Shown one piece after another: positions 44,311-52,908 of a DNA stretch of 64,000 bases; the stretch's first letter is position 1; each line of letters begins with the position of its first letter. The stretch is from Bosea sp. Tri-49 (GTDB lineage: Bacteria; Pseudomonadota; Alphaproteobacteria; Rhizobiales; Beijerinckiaceae). The stretch is taken from assembly GCF_003952665.1 (NCBI RefSeq), contig NZ_CP017946.1, positions 1,674,001 through 1,738,000 of the forward strand. The letters are read 5' to 3'. The notes beneath the pieces are model-generated. The model saw nothing but the letters and a program-made list of their open reading frames with translations. It was not told where the DNA came from and did no database searches. Both the position numbers and the translations under genes were made by a program.

Positions 44311-44799
44311 TCACAGCTCCAGCTTGAAGCCCTCATGGCTCTGGTCGAAGCCGAGACGACGGTAGAAGCGGTGCGCCGCCTCGCGTGACTTGTTCGAGGT
44401 GAGCTCGACCAGGCCGGCGCCGCTCTGGCGGGCGAAGGCGACGGCATGAGCGACCATGGCCTCGCCGATGCGCCGGCCTCGCAAGGCCGGATCGACATGG
44501 ACGCTTTCGAGCTTGGCGCGCTTGCGGCCGCGATTGATCAGGCCGGGTATGAGCGTGACCTGCAAGGTACCGACCACCTCGCCGTCGAGCTCGGCGACGA
44601 AGAGCGTGTTGTGCGGGCTGGCTGCGACCTCGTCGAAGGCGTCGAGATAGGATGGGTGGCTCGCCTCCGCCGCAATCTCCTCCTCGCAGCGCGACTGCTT
44701 GGCCGCGCCCTGCATGATCAGCGTGGCAATCCGCGCGGCATCCTCGCGGCGCGCTTCGCGCATGGTTACATTGGCGAGAGCGGCTGCCTCGGTCATCAT
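44311..44799 (-). CDS. GNAT family N-acetyltransferase
   Basis: A 162-residue acetyltransferase: MREARREDAARIATLI at the N-terminus, VVGTLQVTLIPGLINRGRKRAKLESVHVDPALRGRRIGEAMVAHAVAFA (acetyl-CoA loop RGRRIG), then VELTSNKSREAAHRFYRRLGFDQSHEGFKL. Close in pattern to PhnO/aac-type general GNATs; the substrate is unknown. It lies 31 bp downstream of another GNAT gene on the same strand. Confidence 0.88.
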   Translation of the reverse strand: MMTEAAALANVTMREARREDAARIATLIMQGAAKQSRCEEEIAAEASHPSYLDAFDEVAASPHNTLFVAELDGEVVGTLQVTLIPGLINRGRKRAKLESVHVDPALRGRRIGEAMVAHAVAFARQSGAGLVELTSNKSREAAHRFYRRLGFDQSHEGFKLEL

Positions 44800-44830
44800 C
44801 GTCTCCGTCGGGAATTTGCCAGGCGAATTC

Positions 44831-45337
44831 TCAGATCGTCACCAGGCGCTTGGCCATGATCAACGTGTTTGGGGTGTCCTCGCGCCCATCGAAACGGGCC
44901 TGGCGCTGCAGGAAGAAGCCCATGCGCTCATAGAAGGCGATCGCCAGCTCATTCTGACTTTCGACCTCCAGCCGCGCCACCGGCGCATCGGGAAAGCAGG
45001 CAAGCGCCACCTGCAGAAGCGTGCGCCCGATGCCTTCCCCCTGCCGGGCCGGCGAGACATAGAGCCGTGTCAGCATCGCTGCCCGGTCCGGCTCCCGGCG
45101 AGCCGAAGCCGTGCCGACGACCTCCTCGCCCAGGAGCGCGACCAGGAAGACACCGCTGTCGCGGCCTAGCTGGGCCGCGAGCGCATCGAGCGAGTGCCAG
45201 GCATTTGTGATCTGCGCGACACGCTGCCAGCCATAGATGCCGTCATAGGCATCGTGCCAGGTCTCGACCAAAAGCGAGCGGACCGCCGGCAGATCGGCGG
45301 CGAGCGCATCGCGAATGATCAAGTCCTTTGGCGTCAC
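44831..45337 (-). CDS. GNAT family N-acetyltransferase coupled to gatB
   Basis: A 168-residue acetyltransferase: [49 protein letters not shown] (acetyl-CoA loop RQGEGIG), [19 protein letters not shown]. The GTG start overlaps the gatB stop as GTGA, so its translation is coupled to gatB. Coupling to a tRNA amidation gene is notable, but such pairs are common in Rhizobiales and need not mean a shared function. Confidence 0.88.
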   Translation of the reverse strand: MTPKDLIIRDALAADLPAVRSLLVETWHDAYDGIYGWQRVAQITNAWHSLDALAAQLGRDSGVFLVALLGEEVVGTASARREPDRAAMLTRLYVSPARQGEGIGRTLLQVALACFPDAPVARLEVESQNELAIAFYERMGFFLQRQARFDGREDTPNTLIMAKRLVTI

Positions 45338-46815
45338 TCGATGCCTAGTTTCTTCTTCAGAATCTCGTTCAGCGCCTGCGGATTGGCCTTGCCGCCCGAG
45401 GCCTTCATCGCCTGGCCGACGAACCAGCCGAGCATGGTCGGCTTCAGCTTGACCTGCTCGACCTTGTCCGGATTGGCGGCGATGATCTCGTCGACCGCCT
45501 TCTCAATCGCGCCGGTGTCGGTGACCTGCTTCATGCCGCGGGCCTCGACGATCTCGCGTGGGTCGCCACCTTCGGTCCAGAGGATCTCGAACAGGTCCTT
45601 GGCGATCTTGCCGGAGATGACACTCTCGCCGATCAGGTCGACGAGGCCGCCGAGCTGCGCTGCCGAGACGGGCGAAGCCACAACATCCTTGCCTTCCTTG
45701 TTGAGGCGGCCGAACAGCTCGTTGATCACCCAGTTGGCTGCGGCCTTGCCGTCGCGGCCCTTGGCGACAGCCTCGAAATAATCAGCCTGCTCGCGCTCGG
45801 CGACGAGTACCGAGGCGTCGTAGGGCGAAAGCCCGTACTGCGAGATGAAGCGGTCCTTCTTGGCGTCCGGCAGCTCGGGCAGATGCGCCTTCAGCTCGGC
45901 GATGAAGGCATCATCGAATTCGAGCGGCAGCAGGTCGGGGTCCGGGAAGTAGCGATAATCGTGCGCCTCCTCCTTGGAGCGCAGCGAGCGGGTCTCGCCC
46001 TTGGCGGGATCGTAGAGCCGCGTCTCCTGGTCGATCGTGCCGCCATCCTCGATGATGCCGATCTGGCGACGGGCCTCGACCTCGATCGCCTGACCGATGA
46101 AGCGGATCGAGTTGACGTTCTTGATCTCGCAGCGCGTGCCGAGCGGCCCGCCCACCTTGCGGACGGAGACGTTGACGTCGGCGCGCAGGTTGCCCTTCTC
46201 CATGTCGCCGTCGCAGGAACCGATATAGCGCAGGATGGTGCGCAGCTTGGAGACATAGGCCTTGGCCTCGTCGGCCGAGCGCAGATCCGGCTTGGAGACG
46301 ATCTCCATCAACGCGACGCCCGAGCGGTTGAGATCGACGAAGCTCATGGTCGGATGCTGGTCATGCATCGACTTGCCGGCGTCCTGCTCAAGATGCAGGC
46401 GCTCGATGCCAACGCTGATCTGCTCGGTCGGCGAGAGATCGACCGCGATCTCGCCCTCGCCAACGACGGGGTACTTATACTGGCTGATCTGGTAGCCCTG
46501 CGGCAGATCTGGGTAGAAATAATTCTTGCGGTCGAAGACCGAGCGCTTGTTGATCGCGGCGTTGAGGCCGAGCCCGGTGCGGACTGCCTGGCGCACGCAT
46601 TCCTCGTTGATCACCGGCAGCATGCCCGGCATCGCCGCGTCGACCAGGCTGACATGGGCATTCGGCTCGCCACCGAATGCCGTCGAGGAGCCGGAGAACA
46701 GCTTGGCGTTCGAGGTGACCTGCGCATGGATTTCGAGACCGATCACGATCTCCCAGTCGCCGGTCGCGCCCTTGATCAGCTTCTTCGGGTCGGCGGGACG
46801 GACATGCGCATTCAT
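45334..46815 (-). CDS. gatB: Asp-tRNA(Asn)/Glu-tRNA(Gln) amidotransferase subunit B
   Basis: Kinase and tRNA-binding subunit of GatCAB, 493 residues. Motifs: [97 protein letters not shown], and a C-terminal YqeY-like tail domain ([26 protein letters not shown]). GatCAB amidates misacylated Asp-tRNA(Asn) and Glu-tRNA(Gln). gatA and gatC are not in the window. It pairs functionally with the non-discriminating AspRS. Confidence 0.96.
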   Translation of the reverse strand: MNAHVRPADPKKLIKGATGDWEIVIGLEIHAQVTSNAKLFSGSSTAFGGEPNAHVSLVDAAMPGMLPVINEECVRQAVRTGLGLNAAINKRSVFDRKNYFYPDLPQGYQISQYKYPVVGEGEIAVDLSPTEQISVGIERLHLEQDAGKSMHDQHPTMSFVDLNRSGVALMEIVSKPDLRSADEAKAYVSKLRTILRYIGSCDGDMEKGNLRADVNVSVRKVGGPLGTRCEIKNVNSIRFIGQAIEVEARRQIGIIEDGGTIDQETRLYDPAKGETRSLRSKEEAHDYRYFPDPDLLPLEFDDAFIAELKAHLPELPDAKKDRFISQYGLSPYDASVLVAEREQADYFEAVAKGRDGKAAANWVINELFGRLNKEGKDVVASPVSAAQLGGLVDLIGESVISGKIAKDLFEILWTEGGDPREIVEARGMKQVTDTGAIEKAVDEIIAANPDKVEQVKLKPTMLGWFVGQAMKASGGKANPQALNEILKKKLGIE

Positions 46816-46962
46816 AAGATGACTTCCACGAGGTGTTGCTACTGACGCAGGCGCGCGCGTCCCTCAGGTAGAGCTTCGGCCCGCCGCCATCAAGCATCCG
46901 TGATCCGGTTTCGCTGGGCTCGAAGCGCCAATGACCGGCCACCGATGAAAAAAGCGCCAAAA

Positions 46963-46986
46963 TTGTCGAGTGAAGAAACTTGACAA
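46963..46986. promoter_or_regulatory. Candidate operator upstream of the RND efflux genes
   Basis: TTGTCGAGT-GAAGAA-ACTTGACAA: 9-bp arms with a single mismatch and a 6-bp spacer, in the 250-bp gap between gatB and the adaptor gene. The right arm contains TTGACA, a possible -35 hexamer, so a bound repressor would block initiation. No regulator gene adjoins. Confidence 0.55.
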
Positions 46987-47065
46987 TCGTCAGTCTGATG
47001 GGGTTGTTGCGCAATCGGCCGGAAACCGTGAAGGTTGCGCCGCGCCCGCATTTTCGGAGTTTCAC

Positions 47066-48199
47066 ATGATCCGCCGCTCCAGCCGGGCCATCGCCGCCCT
47101 GGCGGTCCTGCTTCCGGCCCTGTCCGCCGAGGCGCTCGCTCAAGGCGCCCCGCCGGCTCCGCCCGTCACGGTCGCCACGCCGCTCGCCAAGCGCGTCACC
47201 AACTGGGACGAGTTCACCGGTCGCTTCGAGGCCAGCGAACAGGTCGAGGTCCGGGCCCGCGTCTCCGGTTTCCTCGATTCGGTCCATTTCCGCGACGGCG
47301 ACCTGGTCAAGGCCGGCGACCTGCTGTTCACCATCGACCAGCGGCCCTACAAGCTCGCCGTCGACGCCTCCAGGGCCGAAGTCGCCCGCGCCAAGGCGCA
47401 GGTCGACCTCAACCAGAACGAGGTCGAGCGCGCCGAGGCGCTGACGCAGAACCGCACCATCACCGCCCGCGACATCGACCAGCGCCGCGCCAACCTCAAC
47501 GGCGCCATCGCCAGCCAGCAGGCGGCTGAGGCCAATCTGAAGACGGCCGAGCTCAATTTGGAATGGACACAGGTGCGTGCGCCGCTCGCCGGCCGTGTCT
47601 CGAACAAGCGGGTCGACCAGGGCAACCTGATCGCCGGCGGCCAATCGGGCGCAACGCTGCTGACCACCATCGTGGCGGTCGATCCAATCAAGTTCGTCTT
47701 CGACACCTCCGAGGCCGACTATCTTCGCTATGCGAAGTCGCAGGATTTGCGGAAGCCCGGCACGCCGGTACGCGTGCGGCTTTCGAGCGAAACCAAATGG
47801 GACCGGGAAGGCAAGATCGACTTCGTCGACAACGCACTGAACGCTCGTTCGGCGACGATCCGCACCCGCGCCGTCTTCCCGAATGCCGACGGGCAGCTGA
47901 CGCCGGGAACCTTCGGACGGCTGCGGCTCTTCGCCGGCGAAGGCGACGCGTTGCTGGTGCCGGATGCCGTCATCGTCTCCGACCAGGCCAACAAGATCGT
48001 GCTGACGGTCGGCGCGGACAACAAGGTGGTGCCGAAGCCGGTTCAGCTCGGCGCGATCAGCGACGGGCTACGCGTCATCACGAGCGGCCTCACATCGAGC
48101 GACAAGGTGATCGTCAACGGCATCGCCAATCCGATGGTGCGGCCGGGCGTCGCGGTGACGCCGCAGCCGACCGAGATCAAGGCCGCCGCAGCTAACTGA
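47066..48199 (+). CDS. RND efflux periplasmic adaptor (MexE/AcrA family)
   Basis: Membrane-fusion protein of 377 residues that links the inner-membrane pump to an outer-membrane channel. Signal peptide IAALAVLLPALSAEALA/Q. Domains in order: barrel-sandwich (VEVRARVSGFLDSVHFRDGDLVKAGDLLFTIDQRPY), alpha-hairpin (KAQVDLNQNEVERAEAL...), lipoyl return (LNLEWTQVRAPLAGRVSNKRVDQGNLI), beta-barrel and membrane-proximal domain (VPDAVIVSDQANKIVLTV). ATG 47066 follows GGAG. It is first in an operon with the RND pump. Confidence 0.93.
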   Translation: MIRRSSRAIAALAVLLPALSAEALAQGAPPAPPVTVATPLAKRVTNWDEFTGRFEASEQVEVRARVSGFLDSVHFRDGDLVKAGDLLFTIDQRPYKLAVDASRAEVARAKAQVDLNQNEVERAEALTQNRTITARDIDQRRANLNGAIASQQAAEANLKTAELNLEWTQVRAPLAGRVSNKRVDQGNLIAGGQSGATLLTTIVAVDPIKFVFDTSEADYLRYAKSQDLRKPGTPVRVRLSSETKWDREGKIDFVDNALNARSATIRTRAVFPNADGQLTPGTFGRLRLFAGEGDALLVPDAVIVSDQANKIVLTVGADNKVVPKPVQLGAISDGLRVITSGLTSSDKVIVNGIANPMVRPGVAVTPQPTEIKAAAAN

Positions 48200-48272
48200 A
48201 GGCCTCAATAGGCCACTTCAAGAGTGGACGGCATATTCCGTCCGCCCTGCCCTCTTTGGCCAGGACCAAAGC

Positions 48273-51200
48273 ATGTTCCGCTTCGCCCATTTCTTCATCG
48301 ACCGACCGATCTTCGCGACCGTGCTCTCGGTGCTGCTGACGATCGCCGGCGCCATCACCCTGCGCACCCTGCCGATCGCGGAATATCCCGAGATCGCGCC
48401 GCCGACCGTGACGATCACTGCGAACTATCCGGGCGCCTCGGCGGAGGTCGTCGCCTCGACGGTCGCCGCGCCGATCGAGCAGGAAGTCAACGGCGTCGAC
48501 GACATGCTCTACATCTCGTCGCAATCGACCGGCGACGGACGCGTCACGATCAACGTCGTCTTCAAGGCCGGCACTGACGTCGACCAGGCTCAGGTTTTGG
48601 TGCAGAACCGCGTCTCGGCCGCCGAGCCGCGGCTGCCGCAGGAGGTGCGCACGCTCGGCCTGCAGGTCCGCAAGGCCTCGCCAGACTTCCTGATGGTCAT
48701 CCACATGCTGTCGCCCGACGGCACGCGTGACCAGCAATACGTCTCGAACTACACGACGCTCAACGTCAAGGACGTGCTCACTCGTGTCGAGGGCGTCGGC
48801 GACGTCCAGGTCTTCGGCGCACGCGATTATTCGATGCGCGTCTGGCTCGATCCGGCCAAGGTCGCGGCACGCAACCTCACCGCGGGCGACGTCGTCGCCG
48901 CGATCCGCGCTGCCAACATCCAGGTCGCGGCGGGTGCGATCAACCAGCCGCCGGCGAAGTCGGACGGGGCTTTCCAGCTCTCGGTCAACACGCTCGGGCG
49001 CCTCACCAGCATCGACGAGTTCTACAATATCGTCGTCCGCTCGGATGCCGATGGCGGCACGATCCGCGTGCGCGACGTCGCCCGCGTCGAGCTCGGCGCG
49101 CAGGATTACCTCTCCAATTCCTATCTCGACAACAAGGAAGCCGTTGCGATCGGCGTCTTCCAGCGCCCGGGGACGAACGCGCTCGCGGCCTCGGAGGCCC
49201 TCATCAAGACGATGCAGGAGCTGTCGAAGAACTTCCCGGCCGGCGTCGAGCACACCATCGTCTACAACCCGACGGAGTTCATCAGGGAATCCGTCTCGGC
49301 CGTGGTGACGACGCTGCTCGAGGCGATCGTGCTCGTCGTGATCGTGGTGATCCTGTTCCTGCAGACCTGGCGCGCCGCGATCATCCCGATCATCGCGATC
49401 CCGGTCTCGCTGGTCGGCACCTTCCTGATCATGAGCGCGGTCGGAATCTCCTTCAACACGATCTCGCTCCTGGCGCTCGTGCTGGCGATCGGCATCGTCG
49501 TCGACGACGCGATCGTCGTGGTCGAGAACGTCGAGCGCTACCTCGCGCAAGGAATGAGCGCTGTCGACGCGGCGCACAAGACCATGGACGAGGTCGGCGG
49601 CGCCCTGCTCGCGATCGCGCTCGTGCTCTGCGCCGTGTTCATCCCGACCGCTTTCATCACCGGCCTGCAAGGCACGTTCTACCAGCAGTTCGCGGTGACG
49701 ATCGCAGCCTCGACGGCGATCTCGTGCTTCGTCTCGCTGACCCTGTCGCCGGCCCTGGCGGCGATCCTCCTGAAGCCGCACAGCCATGAAGAGCCTAAGG
49801 GCTTCCTGGCGGTGCTGAGCGCACCGCTGCGCTGGTTCTTCAAGTACTTCAACAAGGGCTTCGACTGGCTCTCGCACGCCTATGGTGCGGTGACCTCGCG
49901 CCTGATCCGCTTCGGCGTCGTCATGCTGCTGATCTATGCCGCGCTGATCGCGGTCGCCGGCCGGCAACTCGCCGTGGTTCCGACGGGCCTCGTGCCGCAG
50001 CTCGACCGTGGTTACTTCATCGCTGTCTTCCAGCTGCCGGCCGGCTCGTCGCTGCCGCGCACCGACGCGGTCATCCGCAAGGCAACCGACATCCTGCTGT
50101 CGCGGCCGGGTGTCGCCCATGCCGTCGCCTTCGCCGGCCTCGACGGCGCAACCTTCACGCTTGCGCCCAACGCCGGCGTTGCCTTCGTCACGCTCACCGA
50201 CTTCAAGGAGCGGGCCAAGCAGGGGCTTACCACCCAAGGTATCCTCAACGACCTGCGCACGCAGTTGTTCTCGATCGGCGAGGCCTTTGCCTTGATCGTC
50301 GAGCCCCCGGCCGTCCCAGGCATCGGCACCGGCGGCGGTCTCAAGGGCTATGTCCAGGATCGCGGCGGCAAGGGCCTGGCGGCGCTGGAAGGCGCGACCT
50401 GGGCCGTGGCCGGAACGGCGGGCCAGACGCCCGGCATCCAGCAGCCCTTCACGCTGTTCTCGACCAGGACGCCGCAGATTTACGCCGACATCGACCGCAC
50501 CAAGGCCGAGATGCTCGGTGTCCCTGTGACGCGCGTGTTCGAGACGCTGTCGATCTATATGGGCTCAGCCTATGTCAACGACTTCAATATCCTCGGCCGC
50601 ACCTTCCGCGTAACGGCGCAGGCCGATAATCCCCAGCGGCTCGACATCCGCGACGTCGCCGACCTGAAGACGCGCAATGCCGATGGCGAGATGGTTCCGA
50701 TCGGTTCCGTCGCGACCTTCGCCGATACGACGGGTGCCTATCGCGTGCCGCGCTACAACCTCTATCCGGCGGCCGAGGTGCAGATGTCGATGGCGCGCGG
50801 CTACTCGACCGGCCAGGGTATTGCGGCGGTGGAGAAGATCGCAGCCCAGGTGCTGCCGGCCGGCTTCGGCTTCGAATGGACCGAGATCGCGTTGCAGGAG
50901 AAGCTTGCCGGCAACACCGCGATCATCGCCTTCGGCCTCGCGGTGGTGTTCGTCTTCCTGCTACTGGCGGCGCTCTACGAGAGCTGGACCTTGCCGCTCG
51001 CCGTCATCCTGATCGTGCCGATGTGTATCCTCGCGGCGATGATCGGCGTCGGCTACAAGGACTTCGACCGCAACGTGCTTGTCGATATCGGCCTCGTCGT
51101 GCTCGTCGGCCTCGCGGCGAAGAACGCGATCCTGATCGTCGAGTTCGCCAAGCAGGCTGAGGACGAGGGCATGAGCCGGCGCGATGCCGCGATCGCTGCG

Positions 51201-51458
51201 GCCAAGACCCGGTTGCGGCCGATCCTGATGACCTCGCTCGCCTTCATCCTGGGCGTGCTGCCGCTGACGATCTCGATCGGCGCCGGTGCAGAGATGCGCC
51301 AGGTGCTCGGCATCGCGGTGTTCTCGGGCATGATCGGCGTCACCGCCTTCGGCCTGCTGTTCACCCCGGTGTTCTACGTCGTGGTGCGCTGGCTCGCCTC
51401 GCTCGGCGGCAAGAAGAAGCCGGCCGAACCAAAACAGGCCACGCCGCAGGCGCACTGA
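48273..51458 (+). CDS. RND multidrug efflux pump (HAE1 family, AcrB/MexF-like)
   Basis: Inner-membrane proton-driven drug exporter of 1061 residues with 12 TM helices and two large periplasmic loops. The start FRFAHFFIDRPIFATVLSVLLTIAG is typical. TM4 has the proton-relay Asp pair (LAIGIVVDDAIVVVENVERYL, near residues 410-412). TM10 has the Lys region (LVGLAAKNAILIVEFAKQ). Hydrophobic family motifs GVAFVTLTDFKERAKQG and PVFYVVVRWL are present. No outer-membrane TolC-like gene follows. Substrates are unknown. Confidence 0.95.
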   Translation: MFRFAHFFIDRPIFATVLSVLLTIAGAITLRTLPIAEYPEIAPPTVTITANYPGASAEVVASTVAAPIEQEVNGVDDMLYISSQSTGDGRVTINVVFKAGTDVDQAQVLVQNRVSAAEPRLPQEVRTLGLQVRKASPDFLMVIHMLSPDGTRDQQYVSNYTTLNVKDVLTRVEGVGDVQVFGARDYSMRVWLDPAKVAARNLTAGDVVAAIRAANIQVAAGAINQPPAKSDGAFQLSVNTLGRLTSIDEFYNIVVRSDADGGTIRVRDVARVELGAQDYLSNSYLDNKEAVAIGVFQRPGTNALAASEALIKTMQELSKNFPAGVEHTIVYNPTEFIRESVSAVVTTLLEAIVLVVIVVILFLQTWRAAIIPIIAIPVSLVGTFLIMSAVGISFNTISLLALVLAIGIVVDDAIVVVENVERYLAQGMSAVDAAHKTMDEVGGALLAIALVLCAVFIPTAFITGLQGTFYQQFAVTIAASTAISCFVSLTLSPALAAILLKPHSHEEPKGFLAVLSAPLRWFFKYFNKGFDWLSHAYGAVTSRLIRFGVVMLLIYAALIAVAGRQLAVVPTGLVPQLDRGYFIAVFQLPAGSSLPRTDAVIRKATDILLSRPGVAHAVAFAGLDGATFTLAPNAGVAFVTLTDFKERAKQGLTTQGILNDLRTQLFSIGEAFALIVEPPAVPGIGTGGGLKGYVQDRGGKGLAALEGATWAVAGTAGQTPGIQQPFTLFSTRTPQIYADIDRTKAEMLGVPVTRVFETLSIYMGSAYVNDFNILGRTFRVTAQADNPQRLDIRDVADLKTRNADGEMVPIGSVATFADTTGAYRVPRYNLYPAAEVQMSMARGYSTGQGIAAVEKIAAQVLPAGFGFEWTEIALQEKLAGNTAIIAFGLAVVFVFLLLAALYESWTLPLAVILIVPMCILAAMIGVGYKDFDRNVLVDIGLVVLVGLAAKNAILIVEFAKQAEDEGMSRRDAAIAAAKTRLRPILMTSLAFILGVLPLTISIGAGAEMRQVLGIAVFSGMIGVTAFGLLFTPVFYVVVRWLASLGGKKKPAEPKQATPQAH

Positions 51459-51471
51459 TACGGCGCTGGCA

Positions 51472-52167
51472 ATGATGATGACCCTCACCATCCTGATCGG
51501 CGTGGTGGGGGTCATCGCTTGTTTCGGTGGCTACAAGGTCTGGATAGAAGAACAGCGCCTGCGCCGGGCAGAGTTCATCCGACATTATCGCTGGCCGCGC
51601 GGCCTGCTGGACAAGCTCGCGGCTCATCATGAGGGCTTCACGCGCAAGGAGACCGCCTTGGTCTCCGAGGGCCTCAGGCAGTTCTTCCTGGCCTATCTCA
51701 ACTCCGGACGGCGCGACGTCGCTATGCCGTCGCAGGTCGCGGACGATCTCTGGCACGAGTTCATCCTCTACACCCGCGATTATGGCCGGTTCTGCAATCA
51801 GGCCTTCGGGCGCTTCCTGCATCACACGCCAGCGGTCGCCCTGCGCGAGGACGCGCCCCGTGACAACTCGGCCCTGCGCCGCGTCTGGTGGCAGTGCTGC
51901 CAGGACGAGAATATCGACCCGGAACGACCGACGCGTTTGCCGCTGCTCTTCGCCCTCGATGCCAAGCTCAAGATCGCCAACGGCTTCGTCTACGTCCCGG
52001 ATTGCGAGGAACTACGTCGAAACGGCGATCGTGGAACCCAATGTGCGGGAGATTTTGCGCATCAATCCTCCAGCTGCAGTGGCGGTGGTGGCGGATGCAG
52101 CAGTGGCGACAGCTCCGACAGCGGCGGGGGCGACAGTGGTGGTTGCGGCGGAGGCGGCGGCGACTGA
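51472..52167 (+). CDS. Glycine-rich-tail protein with N-terminal TM helix (unknown)
   Basis: A 231-residue protein. A TM helix (LTILIGVVGVIACFGGYKVWI, residues 4-25) anchors a cytoplasmic-type domain whose best motif is MPSQVADDLWHEFILYTRDYGRFC followed by FGRFLHHTP. This is the W-H-x-F-I-L-x-T pattern of glycine-rich-domain proteins. The last ~35 residues are almost only Gly, Ser, Asp and Cys (SSSCSGGGGGCSSGDSSDSG and beyond). It starts 13 bp after the RND pump gene; co-transcription is likely but a link in function is not. It converges on the spike-like gene with 8 bp between stops. Confidence 0.82.
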   Translation: MMMTLTILIGVVGVIACFGGYKVWIEEQRLRRAEFIRHYRWPRGLLDKLAAHHEGFTRKETALVSEGLRQFFLAYLNSGRRDVAMPSQVADDLWHEFILYTRDYGRFCNQAFGRFLHHTPAVALREDAPRDNSALRRVWWQCCQDENIDPERPTRLPLLFALDAKLKIANGFVYVPDCEELRRNGDRGTQCAGDFAHQSSSCSGGGGGCSSGDSSDSGGGDSGGCGGGGGD

Positions 52168-52175
52168 GCCGCGGC

Positions 52176-52766
52176 TTAGTTCTGCTTGATCTTGGAGCCC
52201 TTGATCACGACGTCGGAGCTCGCCGTCGCATTGATCTTGCCGCTCGCCCGGATCGTCACGTCCTTGCCCTTGAGATCGACCGAGCCGTCCTTCTTCAGGT
52301 TGAGTTCCGCCGAGCCGGCATCGAGCAGGATGCTGTCGGCAGCTTTCACCACGAGCGCCTTGCCGCTGGCGATCGCGAACTCCTTGCTGCTGTCGAGATC
52401 GATGCTGACCGCCGCCGCGACCTCGAAAGCGCGGGTCGACAGGCTGATCTGGCGATTGGCGTTCATGGTCAGCGCAGTACCAGCGAAAACGCCGATGCTC
52501 GTTCCCGCGGTCGTCCGCATGCCGGCGCCGACATTGACGACATAAGCCGAGCCGACCGCCGTCCGGAAATTGCTTCCGACGGTCAGCGCCAATTCAGCAC
52601 CAACACTGATCGTGCAGGTGCCACCGACGGTGATCGACAGCCCGGCCGGAGCCGTGATCGCGACCGTGCCACCCCGCCCGACATTGACCGCCTGCAGCAA
52701 GGCTGCGAGTTGCGCTTCAAGCGCGGCGATGCGCCGGTTCAAGGCCTCGACTTCCGGCGTCGCCAT
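52176..52766 (-). CDS. Orphan VgrG/gp5-like beta-helix (spike-type) protein
   Basis: A 196-residue protein in two parts. Residues 1-35 form a coiled coil (EVEALNRRIAALEAQLAALL). The remainder is a run of short beta-repeats of about 8-10 residues (VAITAPAGLSITVGGTCTIS, ELALTVGSN, MRTTAGTSIGVFAGTAL, SVDLKGKDVTIRASGKINAT), ending SSDVVIKGSKIKQN. This matches the triple-stranded needle at the C-terminus of phage gp5/gpV and VgrG proteins. AAGGGG precedes the ATG. There is no signal peptide and no T6SS or phage gene nearby. The function is open. Confidence 0.78.
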   Translation of the reverse strand: MATPEVEALNRRIAALEAQLAALLQAVNVGRGGTVAITAPAGLSITVGGTCTISVGAELALTVGSNFRTAVGSAYVVNVGAGMRTTAGTSIGVFAGTALTMNANRQISLSTRAFEVAAAVSIDLDSSKEFAIASGKALVVKAADSILLDAGSAELNLKKDGSVDLKGKDVTIRASGKINATASSDVVIKGSKIKQN

Positions 52767-52908
52767 CAGCCCATCCCCTTCTTTTTGCGCGCAGCCGACA
52801 TAATCTATCACGAACTGCTGCGGCTCGCGGCATGACTATCCCTTTGCGCCACGCAACCAATCCGACTCCATCGGCGTATCAGAGCATTGCATCAAGAGGC
52901 CGCCCCGA

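Noticed and set aside
48192..50237. 681-codon open frame on the minus strand
   Set aside because: It lies opposite the RND pump gene. Its translation is Arg/Asp/His-rich with no motifs, as expected of a shadow of GC-rich coding DNA.
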